From the IMG/VR virus record IMGVR_UViG_3300037193_001295, positions 1-37,320 of that record: 37,320 nt of DNA; one strand, written 5' to 3'. The notes under the pieces were generated by a model that was not told where the DNA came from, did not search any database, and was given only the letters and a program-made list of their open reading frames with translations. The DNA is from a virus. This document shows positions 11,748 to 21,030 of the stretch, piece after piece. How positions within the stretch are numbered: position 1 is the stretch's first letter; each line of letters opens with the position of its first letter. The position numbers were made by a program, and so were the translations under genes.

Positions 11748-13793
11748 TCACACGAATTCGAGGTCGACGGTCTCCTTGCCGGTGGAGGAGACCTTGATCG
11801 ACTGGCGGCGGATGCGGAACGCGCCGTAGACGCCGAGAGCCCCCGCGAGGTCGTAGGTGATCGTGTCGCCCGCCGCGTACGCCTCCAGGTCGGCGTCAGG
11901 GGTGACCCGCACGTTCGGGCCAGGCACGATCAGCGCCTCCTTGCGCGCGTCGATCAGGCCGCGGGTGTGCGCGTCGAGCGTCGACTGATCCGACACGTCC
12001 GACCACGTCGCCGTGACCGCGGTCCGGCCGTACTTCGTGCGGAGGTCGTCGTTCGACTGCTCCGACCAGAGCGCGGTATCGGCGCCCGACGCGGTGCCGG
12101 TGCCGTAGCCCTGCGAAGCGAGGTCCCCGATCGCGACCGAGCACAGGGTGTCGCTCGACGCGATGTTCCGGGCGTCGATCACGATCGCGTCCTCGCCGGT
12201 GGACCGGTCGACACCCTTGAGCGGGTGCCAGAGCTGGAGGCGGCGCGTCGCCGGGTCGACCTCGGCGTCGAACCCGTCGATCCTCTGGCCCAACTCCTCG
12301 ACGCGCTGGCCGACGTTGTGCAGCTCCTTGCGGTAGTACGTGCCGTCTCGCAGCACCCCGGACAGACCGATCCCGGAGGTGTCGATGCCGAAGTGGCCGA
12401 ACTCCAGGCCCTGCCAGTTGTCGACCATCGTTTTAACGAACAGGAACTGATCCTGTTGAACGAACAGGAGATCGCGCTCGACGATCATCAGGCGCAGGTA
12501 GGCGAGGAGGCCCCTCGCGCTGATCGTCAGGTTCTCCCCCGACGAGCGCCAACCCACCAGCGGACCGGCGAACACGATCTGACCGTTGCGGTAGATCCAC
12601 AGTTCGGTGGCGTGTTCGTGCGGGCGGCGAAGGCGCTGGAGGATCGCCTCCGACACGCTGCTGATCTGCGCCGACGCCTCCATCTCCTGGGCCTGCGAGA
12701 TCGTGTTCGTGTACCGCAGGTCCTTCCACTCGATCGCGTCGACCTCCAGGAAGGTCGGGGGGCCGGCGATCTGCGGGACCCTCGCGACAACGACAAGCTC
12801 GTAGAGCGTGCCTTCGCGCAGGGGCAGGATCTGGGTGAACGGGATGTCGACGACGCGGACGAACTCCGTGCCGACGGACAGCTCGGCGAGCACGACCTGT
12901 TGCTGCGAGCTGCGGGTGTCGGTGCCGACGCCCTCGTCCGTGAGCGAGCGGGTCTGCTCCAGCGCGCGGGAGTCGTCCCCGACCGCGGTCTCGTCGAGCT
13001 GGATGAACGTCAGCCGCTCGACGGTGATCGTGTCGGTGCCGACGCCCTCCTCGACGTGGTCGAACGCGTCGAAGTCGGCGACGAGCACCTCGTCGGTACC
13101 GGCGCCTGAGTCGAGGACCGGGCCGATCGGGTCGAGGATCTGGATCGAGATCGCCTCGGACCCCTCGCCCCCCTCGGCGAGTGGCGGGTCCAGGTGGAGT
13201 GCCTCGCCCAGGTCGAGACCCGCCCCGGTCTCATCCAGGGCGACGTACCGGGTGCGGGCGAGGGAGATGCCGTCGTCGTTGCCCTGCCCGCCGTCGAGGA
13301 CCGGGCCGATGAGGGTCGCGGTGTCATAGGTGACGTACGCGTCGATCGGGCCGGAGAGCACGCGGGTCGTCGGCCCGTAGGGGCTGGGCAGCGTCGGCCA
13401 CGTGAAGTCCTCGGCCTCGACGCGGCCGTTGGAGTCGCTGTCGCGGTAGAACGTGACCGAGCCTGCGGGGTCCTGCCACAACACGCCGATCCAGTACGAG
13501 GTGCCCGCGATGACCTGGATCTTGTTCGCGCCGCTGAACGTGAAGGTCAGCCACGTGGCGGCGGTGGCGGAGAGCGTCAGGACGTCCGACTCGGCCAGCT
13601 TCGTCCCCGGGCTGCCGCCGGAGTTCGCGTAGATCGCGAACTTGACCTGCGTCGAACCACTGTCGATCGACAGCCGGGCCGTGCCGGTTGCGACGATCCC
13701 GGTCTCGGCGGGCGTGGCGGCCGAGACGGCGCCCTTCGTCGCGCTGGATGAGCTGCTGCTCGACCCGGTGGCGGTCTTACCGAAGGTCGCCAC
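11748..13793 (-). CDS. Tail hub-like minor tail protein with N-terminal jelly-roll and repeats
   Basis: 681 residues. Residues about 20-155 look like a carbohydrate-binding beta-sandwich (RLSIDSGSTQVKFAIYAN, IAGTSYWIGVLW). Residues about 160-320 contain four to five loose repeats of about 30 residues with a GPVLDxGxGxD or EEGVGTDT core. Residues about 330-681 resemble the hub protein of actinophage and Siphoviridae tails (YELVVVARVPQ, WIYRNGQIVFAGPLVGWRS, LTISARGLLAYL). The hub sits under the Dit ring and carries receptor-binding parts. GTG start with GAGG six bases upstream. The jelly-roll and repeats are unusual additions to the hub. Confidence 0.75.
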   Translation of the reverse strand: MATFGKTATGSSSSSSSATKGAVSAATPAETGIVATGTARLSIDSGSTQVKFAIYANSGGSPGTKLAESDVLTLSATAATWLTFTFSGANKIQVIAGTSYWIGVLWQDPAGSVTFYRDSDSNGRVEAEDFTWPTLPSPYGPTTRVLSGPIDAYVTYDTATLIGPVLDGGQGNDDGISLARTRYVALDETGAGLDLGEALHLDPPLAEGGEGSEAISIQILDPIGPVLDSGAGTDEVLVADFDAFDHVEEGVGTDTITVERLTFIQLDETAVGDDSRALEQTRSLTDEGVGTDTRSSQQQVVLAELSVGTEFVRVVDIPFTQILPLREGTLYELVVVARVPQIAGPPTFLEVDAIEWKDLRYTNTISQAQEMEASAQISSVSEAILQRLRRPHEHATELWIYRNGQIVFAGPLVGWRSSGENLTISARGLLAYLRLMIVERDLLFVQQDQFLFVKTMVDNWQGLEFGHFGIDTSGIGLSGVLRDGTYYRKELHNVGQRVEELGQRIDGFDAEVDPATRRLQLWHPLKGVDRSTGEDAIVIDARNIASSDTLCSVAIGDLASQGYGTGTASGADTALWSEQSNDDLRTKYGRTAVTATWSDVSDQSTLDAHTRGLIDARKEALIVPGPNVRVTPDADLEAYAAGDTITYDLAGALGVYGAFRIRRQSIKVSSTGKETVDLEFV

Positions 13794-13801
13794 GAGCTAC
13801 C

Positions 13802-14323
13802 TCAGTCGATGCTGATGTCGAACGTGATCTGGAACGAGCTGGCGTTCGTCTTCGCGCCCATGTCCTGCACGCGCCGGTTGAGCATGCGGCCGCTGCCCAG
13901 GCTCGGGGAGTTGAAGACCGCCGCCTCCTGCCAGCTCCAGTTGGCTTGCGTCGTGTCGAACGTGGCGCGGAACCGGATCGTCTTGTTCGTGCTGCCGGTG
14001 CCCGCGGTGTGCTCGGGGTAGCCGGTGTCGACTTGCTTGCGCAGCTTGTTCGACGTGGCCTGGAGATCGGTGTGCGTGGCGGCCGCGGCCGTGGCCGAGT
14101 CGCCCACGCCGATCGCGGCGTTCGCGGCGTTGAAGAAGGTGTTCGCCTGGCCGGCCGTGGCGGTGCCCGAGCCGATCAGGCACTGCCAGAGCGTCGAGAC
14201 GCCGCCGTGGACGAGCATGTTGCCGTCCCACTCCTGCACGTCGTACGGCAGGAGATCGGGCTCCCAGTCGCCCCAGAACTTCGCGAGCGTGATGTGGCAG
14301 CGCCAGTAGGCGGGTTCGTGCAC
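13802..14323 (-). CDS. Minor tail protein (173 aa)
   Basis: GTG at 14323 with GGAGG six bases upstream. The body has a Gly/Ala/Thr-rich middle and a beta-rich C-terminus (KTIRFRATFDTTQANWSWQE). Similar small proteins lie between Dit and hub genes in other actinophages, and in sequence pattern it resembles the protein at 16050. Structural role in the tail tip is inferred from position. Confidence 0.65.
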   Translation of the reverse strand: MHEPAYWRCHITLAKFWGDWEPDLLPYDVQEWDGNMLVHGGVSTLWQCLIGSGTATAGQANTFFNAANAAIGVGDSATAAAATHTDLQATSNKLRKQVDTGYPEHTAGTGSTNKTIRFRATFDTTQANWSWQEAAVFNSPSLGSGRMLNRRVQDMGAKTNASSFQITFDISID

Positions 14324-14380
14324 GGCAAGCCTCCAGAGCGAGCAGGGGGGCGGAGAGAGGGGGAAGCGCGCGGCGGGGGG

Positions 14381-16045
14381 TCAGCCGGACCAGGTGTCGC
14401 GGTACTCGACGAGGCAGGTCACCGGCGCGCCTGCGGGGGTTGTGTTCAGGTACAGGCGGTTCTCGCCCGGGCCGAGGGAGAAGTTCGAGCGCGGCTGCTG
14501 CCACGCCCCGTACTTGCTCTGGCCGTCGATCGTGATCACCGACCGCGGGGCGCCGGTGGCGCGCGCCTCCATGTCGCCGACGAGGGTCGCGTTCGCGGGG
14601 AGGATCGCCTGCACCACGAACGACACGTCGTTGGTCTGGTTCACCAACTCGACGCGCGTCACGGGCTCGCCGGTGGCGGGGTTGGTGATCCGGATGACCG
14701 GGTACACCCGCCCGTTCCCCTCGTTGATCATCGAGGCGAAGATCGGTTGGGCAGCGTCCGCGGGGGTGACCGGCACGATCAGCTGGCGGGGCGAGGCCGA
14801 GTAGTGCCGCGGGTCCGCGGCGAGCAGCGCGAACGACTGGTGGTTGATCAGGGTCTCCCGCCAGGACAGCTCGCGAGTAAGCGTGACCGGGCGGCAGCGG
14901 ATCATGCGCAGAGGCCGCCCGGGGTGCCGCCAGATCAGCTCCCAGTCCTCGTCGCGCTGCGGCACGAGAGACCGGTAGAGGTTGTCCATCAGCTCCTCGA
15001 CCTCGGCCTGATCGCCGCCGACCTTGAGCTTGAACATCACCTGCCGAGCCGCCTGTAGGTCGACGCCGCGCAGCGCGCCGTCTCCACGGGGCAGCTCGTC
15101 ATCGGAGGTGCGGATCTCCCACCCCTCCAGGCCCTCGTGGCTCTCGACCCGGTACGGGGTGTCGTCGCCCAGGAGCAGCCCATCCCAGCCACCGAGGCGA
15201 TATTGATAGTTGAAAGGGCCGACTCGGGCGGTGTAACCGCCGGTGCGCAGCATCGGCTGTCCTTGACCGGCGAGGACGCTCTGGAGCGGCCCGAAGACGG
15301 TCAGGGTGCCGGTGCCGCCGGTCTGGACGATCGGGCCCTGCTGCGTGCTGGTGAACCGCGCCGGACCGGTGGTGCCGCCCCGGAAGGTGACGATGTAGCC
15401 CTGCCACCGGCGGTCGGTGGAGAGATCGCCCTCCAGGTTCCATGAGCCGGTCTTGTTGACGATCGCGTGGTGGACCGACATCCGGCTCCGCTCCCAGTCG
15501 GAGTCGGAGTCGCCGCGGTACTTCTGAGGCGAGGTCGTGTCGTAGAGCCGGACGAGGCCGCCCTTCCACCCGTACTGGGTGGTGGAGGCGTACTGGTTGA
15601 TCACCGTGGCGATCACGAGTTCGTCGGCCTGCGAGGTGGTGCCGGTGCGCCCGGTGTGCGGGCTGTCGCTGTCGCTGCTCTCGATGTTGACCCGGTCGAG
15701 CGCGTTCTCCTGGGCGATGCCGGAGTACTCCATAGCGCGGATCTGGATCGACTTGTCCGCGTCGAGAGAGGTGACGGAGATCCAGAGCGTCGAGGGGGCG
15801 TTCTGGGTGTAGTAGATGACCGACTGGATGTCGCGCTGGCCGCGCTCGCCGACCTTCGTCAGGGTGGTGGTGCCGAACAGTCGACCTGCCCGCAGGCGCA
15901 GATCGGACGGCAGGGTGCCCGCGGCCGCGACCGCGACGTAGATCAGCGAGCCGGGGCGCGTCGGCCGGGAGAAGACCGCCACGCAGGTGCGGCCCTGCTC
16001 CTTCCCGGTCGTGTTGTACGCGCTCTGTTCGAGTACGGCGGGCAC
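14381..16045 (-). CDS. Dit-like distal tail protein with large N-terminal extension
   Basis: 554 residues. Residues about 275-440 fit a distal tail protein (ARQVMFKLKVGGDQAEVEEL, WELIWRHPGRPLRMIRCRPV, SFALLAADPRHYS), which forms the ring joining tail tube and tip; the final 120 residues are a beta-sandwich (MEARATGAPRSVITIDG, LGPGENRLYLNTT), as in the C-terminal domain of Dit. The first 230 residues are an additional beta-rich domain (VAVFSRPTRPGSLIYVAVAA, LVIATVINQYAST), perhaps carbohydrate binding, like evolved Dit proteins that carry a binding module. It directly follows the tape measure and one small gene, as expected for Dit. Confidence 0.78.
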   Translation of the reverse strand: MPAVLEQSAYNTTGKEQGRTCVAVFSRPTRPGSLIYVAVAAAGTLPSDLRLRAGRLFGTTTLTKVGERGQRDIQSVIYYTQNAPSTLWISVTSLDADKSIQIRAMEYSGIAQENALDRVNIESSDSDSPHTGRTGTTSQADELVIATVINQYASTTQYGWKGGLVRLYDTTSPQKYRGDSDSDWERSRMSVHHAIVNKTGSWNLEGDLSTDRRWQGYIVTFRGGTTGPARFTSTQQGPIVQTGGTGTLTVFGPLQSVLAGQGQPMLRTGGYTARVGPFNYQYRLGGWDGLLLGDDTPYRVESHEGLEGWEIRTSDDELPRGDGALRGVDLQAARQVMFKLKVGGDQAEVEELMDNLYRSLVPQRDEDWELIWRHPGRPLRMIRCRPVTLTRELSWRETLINHQSFALLAADPRHYSASPRQLIVPVTPADAAQPIFASMINEGNGRVYPVIRITNPATGEPVTRVELVNQTNDVSFVVQAILPANATLVGDMEARATGAPRSVITIDGQSKYGAWQQPRSNFSLGPGENRLYLNTTPAGAPVTCLVEYRDTWSG

Positions 16046-16049
16046 GGCC

Positions 16050-16469
16050 TCACGCCCAGCTCATGACGAGTTGACCGATGTCGAATTCGACCGGGGTGTT
16101 TCCGTTGCGCACGGTGATGGGCGCGTCGAGGGTGTTCGAGTATTCCGGCACGCCGCCCGTGAGCGCGGTGAACCAGCCGTAGTACCCGATCAGTCCCCAC
16201 ACGCCGGTCGGGTTGGTGAAGGTGAACTTCGTGCCGTTGGCCTTCGTGGTGATACCGCCGACGGTGGTCGCCGCGGGGAAGTTCGTCGCGTTGTTCGTGA
16301 CCGCCACGCGCGCGTAGGACCCGCCGACCGGCTCGGTGAAGTTCGTGCCGTCCGTGTTCGGGTTCGTGGTCGACAGGCCGAGGTACCACGTCGCCGGTGC
16401 CCAGCTCGACGAGCCGCCGCCGAACTGTGAGTCGGCAAGCGTCCGTTGGCGGGCAGAGTGCGCTCCCAC
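16050..16469 (-). CDS. Minor tail protein (139 aa)
   Basis: GTG at 16469 chosen because GGAGG lies seven bases upstream; the longer frame to 16649 overlaps the tape measure and has no such site. The product is beta-rich (ATWYLGLSTTNPNTDGTNF, GSYARVAVTNN, FTNPTGVWGLIGYYGWF) and matches the general pattern of small phage tail proteins found after the tape measure. Role unknown. Confidence 0.7.
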   Translation of the reverse strand: MGAHSARQRTLADSQFGGGSSSWAPATWYLGLSTTNPNTDGTNFTEPVGGSYARVAVTNNATNFPAATTVGGITTKANGTKFTFTNPTGVWGLIGYYGWFTALTGGVPEYSNTLDAPITVRNGNTPVEFDIGQLVMSWA

Positions 16470-16503
16470 GAGCAGACCTCCAGGGGTAGATGAGGGGCGC
16501 GCG

Positions 16504-19500
16504 TCAGCGCGCGAGACGGAGCGCGAGCTGCGCCGCGCGGGCTGTCTCGACGGGGTTGCCGGAGCGGTCCTCGACCGTGATCGGTCGGGCATTGCGCACG
16601 GCCTCGACGAGGTCGTCAAACCGCTCCTGGAGCGAGGCGCCGTCGCCACCCGCGCCGTTCTCCGCCATCGCCCGCCACTGGGTGTCGGTCAGCACCGGTT
16701 CCGGGCGGCCGGTGCCGTTGAAGACCGTGCTCCAGCCGGTCGGGAGATACCCGCCCTGGTCGTACCAGTGGTGGGCCTGCCAGAACGCCTGCGCGCCGGT
16801 CGGGCTCCCGTAGCGGGACGAGATGTAGCGCAGGCCGTAGACGGCCTGCTGATACGGGTTGCTGGTCTTGGAGCCGCCGACCGTCGCCCAGGTCGAGTCG
16901 AGGAACTGGAACAGGCCGTAGGCCGTGCTCGTCGGGTTCTGCGCGGTCGGGCGCCACCCAGACTCGTGGCTGATGATCCACGACAGCGCGGCCCACTGGG
17001 CGCCGCTGTCCCAGCCGAACGCGGCGGCCGCGCGGCGCACCTCGTCGACGACCGGGCCGGACCCGGCCGGGACGTCCCCGCCGATCCCGATCAGGGAGGC
17101 GAAGTAGTCGGTCACCTTCTTGAGCAGGGCAGGCCAGAGCGAGTCGGCCAGCTTCTTGACCAGGCCGATCGCGCCGCGGCCCCATTCGGTGTTGCTGAAC
17201 ATGCTGGTGACGCTGGAGATCCCGCCGGTGACCGCCTTCCACAGCGAATCGAGGCTGTTGCCGCTGCCCGCGTCGGTGACCGGACCGCCCTCGGCGAAGC
17301 CGGGGATGCCCAGCACCCGGTACAGGTTCGCGGCGCCCCTGCGGTCGGCTCCCGGGCGCAGGCCGCGGTGGAGCATGTCGACCGCGCCCGCCCCGCCCAG
17401 CGCGTCTACGGCGGGCTTGGAGAGCACGTACTCGCCCGGCATGAGCGCGGCGAGCACGGAGTCCTTCCCCGCGGTGCCGCCGGTGATCGCGCCGCCGCGG
17501 GCGAAGGCGGGCACGTGCCACTCCTGGAGCGGGCCGAGTCCGACGAGGCCGGCGACCCAATTCCAGACCTTCACGATGCCCTGGTTGTAAACGACATTGA
17601 CGACGGCTTCGATCGGGTCGCGCACCTTTGCCTTAATCGACTCCCAGGCCCTGCCGACCGCGTCCGCGCCGGTCTGGAAGGCGTTCGGGATGGTCTGGGT
17701 GACGAAGTTGACCAGCGGGTTCCAGACCGAGTCGCGTAGGAAGTTCCAGACCGCGGCGACCCCGTCGCGCAGGATGTTCCAGGCCGCGATGGCGCCGTCG
17801 CGCAGGATGTTGAACCCCTGCACCAGCGGGCCGATCAGGTACTGGTTGAGCGGGGCGAACACGCTGCTCTGGAGGAACGCCCAGACCGCGGCGAGGCCGT
17901 TCTGCACGGTGGTCCAGGCGGCGATCGCGGCGTCGCGGAAGAAGTTGAACACGACGACCAGGCCGACCCGCAGGATCGTGATCAGCGGCTGGATGATCGT
18001 CGTGTTGATGAGGTTCCAGGCGATCATCAGCCCTGCCTGCACGAGCTGCCAGGCGGCGATGGCCTGGTCACGCCAGTAGTTGAAGCCGATGACCAGGATG
18101 TTCAGGGCGTACCGGATCGCTGCGAAGATCGTCGCGTCGATGAACGCCCAGACCGCGGCCAGGCCCGCCTGGAGGCCCTGGAACGCTGAGACGCTGGCCG
18201 AGCTGGCGGTCGAGAACAGGCCGCCCAGGAGCGAGAGCCCGAGCCGGATCGGCGCGAACACGTACGTGTCGATGAAGGTCGCCGCCGTGGCGAGCCCGGT
18301 CTTGATGTACTCCCAGGCTGGCGAGATCCAGTTCGTCCAGAGCGCCATCGCGGCCATGCCGATGAGGTTGAACGCGATCACGAACGGCGCGACCAAGATC
18401 GTCGTGACGACGGCGATCAGGATGCGAATAGCCAGGCCGATGGCCGAGAAGACCGGCGAGAGGATGGTTTCCCACAGCCACGTCGCGGCGGTGCCGATCG
18501 CCTGCGCACCGGCGACGATCGCGTCGCGGGCGGTGGTGAAGGCGCTCACGGCGATCGCCCAGCCCGCCGCGAACAGCGCGCCCACGGTCGAGGCCGCGGA
18601 ACCCAGCCAGCCGAAAAACGCCTGGATGCCGTCCCAGGCCGCCTGCGCCCCGACCTTGATCGCTTCCCAGGCGCCGTTGACGATGTTGCGGAAGGTCTCG
18701 CTCGTGTTGTACGCGACGACCAGTCCTGCCACGAGAGCGACGAGCGCGGCGACGATGATCCCGACCGGGTTCGCCGCCATCGCCGCGTTCAGCAGCCACA
18801 TCGCGACCTGAAAGCCCATCACGGCGCCGCGGACGACCCCGACGATGCCGGACGCGATCGAGGTCGCCAGGCCCCACGCCGCGGTCGCGATCGCCGCCGC
18901 GTTCAGGGCGAGCACGAACACGCCGATCCCGACCGCGAGCGGGGTGATCCACGAGGCGTTGTTCTGCACCCACTGCCCGAAGGTCTGGAACGCAGGCACG
19001 ATCGCGCCGGTCAGCACCCCCGCGACGAGCGAGAGCGCCGGACCCAGGATCGGGCCGATGATCCCCGCCAGCGTGGTGACCGCGGGGATCACGTAGCCGC
19101 CGACCACGGTCACGAACGCCATCTGCATCGTGCGCATGAACGAGGTGATGTTCGCCTGCGCGGTGTCGCCGAGGGTCTGGTTCATGCGGTCGGCGGCCCC
19201 GCCGACCTGCCCGAGAGCGGAGACGGCGGACGAGGGATCGATCGCGAACAATGCGTCGCCCAGGTCTTCCGCCTGGGTGCCGAACAGCGCCACGGCCGCC
19301 TGAGAGCGGGCGACCGGGTCCGGCATGGCGCGTAGCCGGTCGATGGTCAGGTCCAGCGCGGCCGAGGCTTCCGGGCCGCCCTTGGCGATCCTGGCGGCCA
19401 TGTCGGTGGCGTTCAGGCCGACCGCCTGGAAGCCCTGCGCGGTGAGCTTGGAGCCGTCGACCGCGCGGATCGAGAACTCCTTGATCGCGTCCGCGACGAG

Positions 19501-20214
19501 GTCGCTGTTCCGGGCACCCGCCTGCATGCCCTGCACGAGGATGCCGGTCGCCGTGCCCGCGTCCAACCCGAACTTGTCGAACTGAACCGAGTACTCGGTC
19601 AGCGTGTCCAGGAAGTCGCCGCCGCGGTCCACCCCGAGCTGGAAGCCACGGGTGATCACGTCGAGCGCGGCCTGAGCGTTCGGGGCAAGCCCGGTCTTCA
19701 TGAGCTGGCCGACCGCCTGCGTCGAACCCGCCAGCTCGACGCCGAAGGTGTCGGCGAGGTTCAGGACCGTGCCGGTGATCTGCGACAGATCGGCGTCGTT
19801 GAGGTTGGCGCCGATGTTGCGGTGAACCTCGGCGATCGCCTCGTTGACCGAGTCGAGGCTCTCGCCGTAGGCGCTGGAGTAGAGCTGACCGGCGACGCGC
19901 CCGTACCGCTCGGAGTCCTGCGCGGTCAGGCCGAGCTGGGCCTGGAGCTTCGCCTGCCCCGCCTGGATGTCGAGGGCGGCTGAGACCGCGACCCCGACCG
20001 CGGCACCGATGACGGTACCGACGGCGGCGATCGCGGCGATCTTGCCCTTGAAGCCGGACTCGGTGCCCTCGCCGAGCGCGTCACCGGCGCGCTGGCCCGC
20101 CTGTCGGCTGGCCTGCTCGGTCCCGTTGACGATCTCGGAACCGAAGTTGCGCATGGAGGGCAGGACGTCGAGCCAGACCGAGCCCACGGTCACGCCAGCG
20201 GTCGCCACGCTCAC
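16504..20214 (-). CDS. tmp: Tape measure protein with lytic transglycosylase domain
   Basis: 1236 residues, the longest gene here. It sets tail length and is ejected during infection. Hydrophobic stretches lie at about 57-78, 385-425 and 440-530. Residues about 690-850 hold three similar 45-residue units around FNxxRDxAIAAW and AVWxFL. Residues about 1055-1160 are a soluble-lytic-transglycosylase domain (SWIISHESGW with the catalytic Glu near 1083, then YGLFQFLDSTWATVGG and YISSRYGSPTGAQAFWQAH) for local wall cutting during DNA entry. GTG at 20214 overlaps the stop of the frameshifted chaperone (GTGA). By the common value of about 1.5 angstrom per residue, the tail would be near 180 nm; this is an estimate. 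Confidence 0.93.
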   Translation of the reverse strand: MSVATAGVTVGSVWLDVLPSMRNFGSEIVNGTEQASRQAGQRAGDALGEGTESGFKGKIAAIAAVGTVIGAAVGVAVSAALDIQAGQAKLQAQLGLTAQDSERYGRVAGQLYSSAYGESLDSVNEAIAEVHRNIGANLNDADLSQITGTVLNLADTFGVELAGSTQAVGQLMKTGLAPNAQAALDVITRGFQLGVDRGGDFLDTLTEYSVQFDKFGLDAGTATGILVQGMQAGARNSDLVADAIKEFSIRAVDGSKLTAQGFQAVGLNATDMAARIAKGGPEASAALDLTIDRLRAMPDPVARSQAAVALFGTQAEDLGDALFAIDPSSAVSALGQVGGAADRMNQTLGDTAQANITSFMRTMQMAFVTVVGGYVIPAVTTLAGIIGPILGPALSLVAGVLTGAIVPAFQTFGQWVQNNASWITPLAVGIGVFVLALNAAAIATAAWGLATSIASGIVGVVRGAVMGFQVAMWLLNAAMAANPVGIIVAALVALVAGLVVAYNTSETFRNIVNGAWEAIKVGAQAAWDGIQAFFGWLGSAASTVGALFAAGWAIAVSAFTTARDAIVAGAQAIGTAATWLWETILSPVFSAIGLAIRILIAVVTTILVAPFVIAFNLIGMAAMALWTNWISPAWEYIKTGLATAATFIDTYVFAPIRLGLSLLGGLFSTASSASVSAFQGLQAGLAAVWAFIDATIFAAIRYALNILVIGFNYWRDQAIAAWQLVQAGLMIAWNLINTTIIQPLITILRVGLVVVFNFFRDAAIAAWTTVQNGLAAVWAFLQSSVFAPLNQYLIGPLVQGFNILRDGAIAAWNILRDGVAAVWNFLRDSVWNPLVNFVTQTIPNAFQTGADAVGRAWESIKAKVRDPIEAVVNVVYNQGIVKVWNWVAGLVGLGPLQEWHVPAFARGGAITGGTAGKDSVLAALMPGEYVLSKPAVDALGGAGAVDMLHRGLRPGADRRGAANLYRVLGIPGFAEGGPVTDAGSGNSLDSLWKAVTGGISSVTSMFSNTEWGRGAIGLVKKLADSLWPALLKKVTDYFASLIGIGGDVPAGSGPVVDEVRRAAAAFGWDSGAQWAALSWIISHESGWRPTAQNPTSTAYGLFQFLDSTWATVGGSKTSNPYQQAVYGLRYISSRYGSPTGAQAFWQAHHWYDQGGYLPTGWSTVFNGTGRPEPVLTDTQWRAMAENGAGGDGASLQERFDDLVEAVRNARPITVEDRSGNPVETARAAQLALRLAR

Positions 20215-20627
20215 GCTCCCTTCGGCTTGAGGCTGTCGAGGTAGGTCACGACGGACTGCGGGTCGTGATCTCCGATGTCGCCGATCGTGTGGCCGCGCTT
20301 CGCGTCATCGCCGGGGCGCGGATAGCGGCGCGGGTTCGGCACCCGGCGACGGCCCGCCACGGTGCGGTAGGTGGCCGCTGTGCCCGCCTGTACGGCGTCG
20401 ATCAGGTCGGCGAGTAGGTAGTGCTGCTCTGCCCACCCGTGGCCGCGCACGGCGCGGTACGCGGCTCCCCCGGGGGGCAGGTTCTCGATGTAGACGCGCA
20501 GCTTCCGCAGCGTGATCTCGCCGCGCCAGTAGGCGGCGGCGACGTCGTAGCCGTAGTGGTGTTCGAGGTCGGCTTCTATCGCTTCCGGCGCGGCCGCGAG
20601 GAGGTCGACGGCCGTGTAGGGCGTCCC
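20211..20627 (-). CDS. Tail assembly chaperone GT, -1 frameshift extension
   Basis: Open in the frame reached by a -1 shift from the gene ending at 20576, and it has no credible start of its own with ribosome binding site. Translated from the overlap it reads GTPYTAVDLLAAAPEAIEAD and then a helical, basic region ending in VVTYLDSLKPKGA. The G and GT proteins bind the tape measure and recruit tail tube subunits. The shift must occur between 20636 (last stop in this frame) and 20578 (stop of G). No perfect XXXYYYZ heptamer is seen; GGA at about 20626 and CCT at about 20620 could each re-pair one base back. The full fusion would be about 236 residues. Confidence 0.82.
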   Translation of the reverse strand, partial: GTPYTAVDLLAAAPEAIEADLEHHYGYDVAAAYWRGEITLRKLRVYIENLPPGGAAYRAVRGHGWAEQHYLLADLIDAVQAGTAATYRTVAGRRRVPNPRRYPRPGDDAKRGHTIGDIGDHDPQSVVTYLDSLKPKGA

Positions 20628-20920
20628 TCGGCGTTCTCATCCCGGAGTTGCTGCTGGACCTGTTGGACGATCAGCATCACGTAGCCCGCCTGGCCGCCGA
20701 GGGCGTGATAGCGCTCGTACTGCTCGTCGCCGAGCATGGCGCGTACCTGGTCGACGTCGGCCTGACCGGCGGCGGCGACCTCGTCCTTCCACTCGTCGGA
20801 GGCGAGCAGCGGGTGCGGGAACTGGAACTTCTCCCCGGCGAAGGTGAACACGATGTCGTCGCCGCCCACGGCTTCGCGGCGCTGGGCGACGATGGCGTCG
20901 AGATCGAACTCTTGTGGCAT
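20576..20920 (-). CDS. Tail assembly chaperone G
   Basis: 114 residues from an ATG with GGAAGG seven bases upstream. The sequence (FTFAGEKFQFPHPLL, VRAMLGDEQYERYHALGG) matches the usual actinophage G protein: a short beta start that names FxFxxxxFxLP and a helical remainder. It lies between major tail protein and tape measure, the classical place, and ends in an Arg-rich tail in zero frame. A fraction of ribosomes is expected to shift to the overlapping frame and make GT. Confidence 0.85.
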   Translation of the reverse strand: MPQEFDLDAIVAQRREAVGGDDIVFTFAGEKFQFPHPLLASDEWKDEVAAAGQADVDQVRAMLGDEQYERYHALGGQAGYVMLIVQQVQQQLRDENAEGRPTRPSTSSRPRRKR

Positions 20921-21030
20921 GGGTGAGCCTTCCGTGATCCAACTGTGGGTGCGGGTGAGCCACATCAGGGCCAGGCACTCGGCGGCGAGCCAGCCGACGA
21001 GCAGCCAGTCCCAGATGGACGAGCAAGCGG

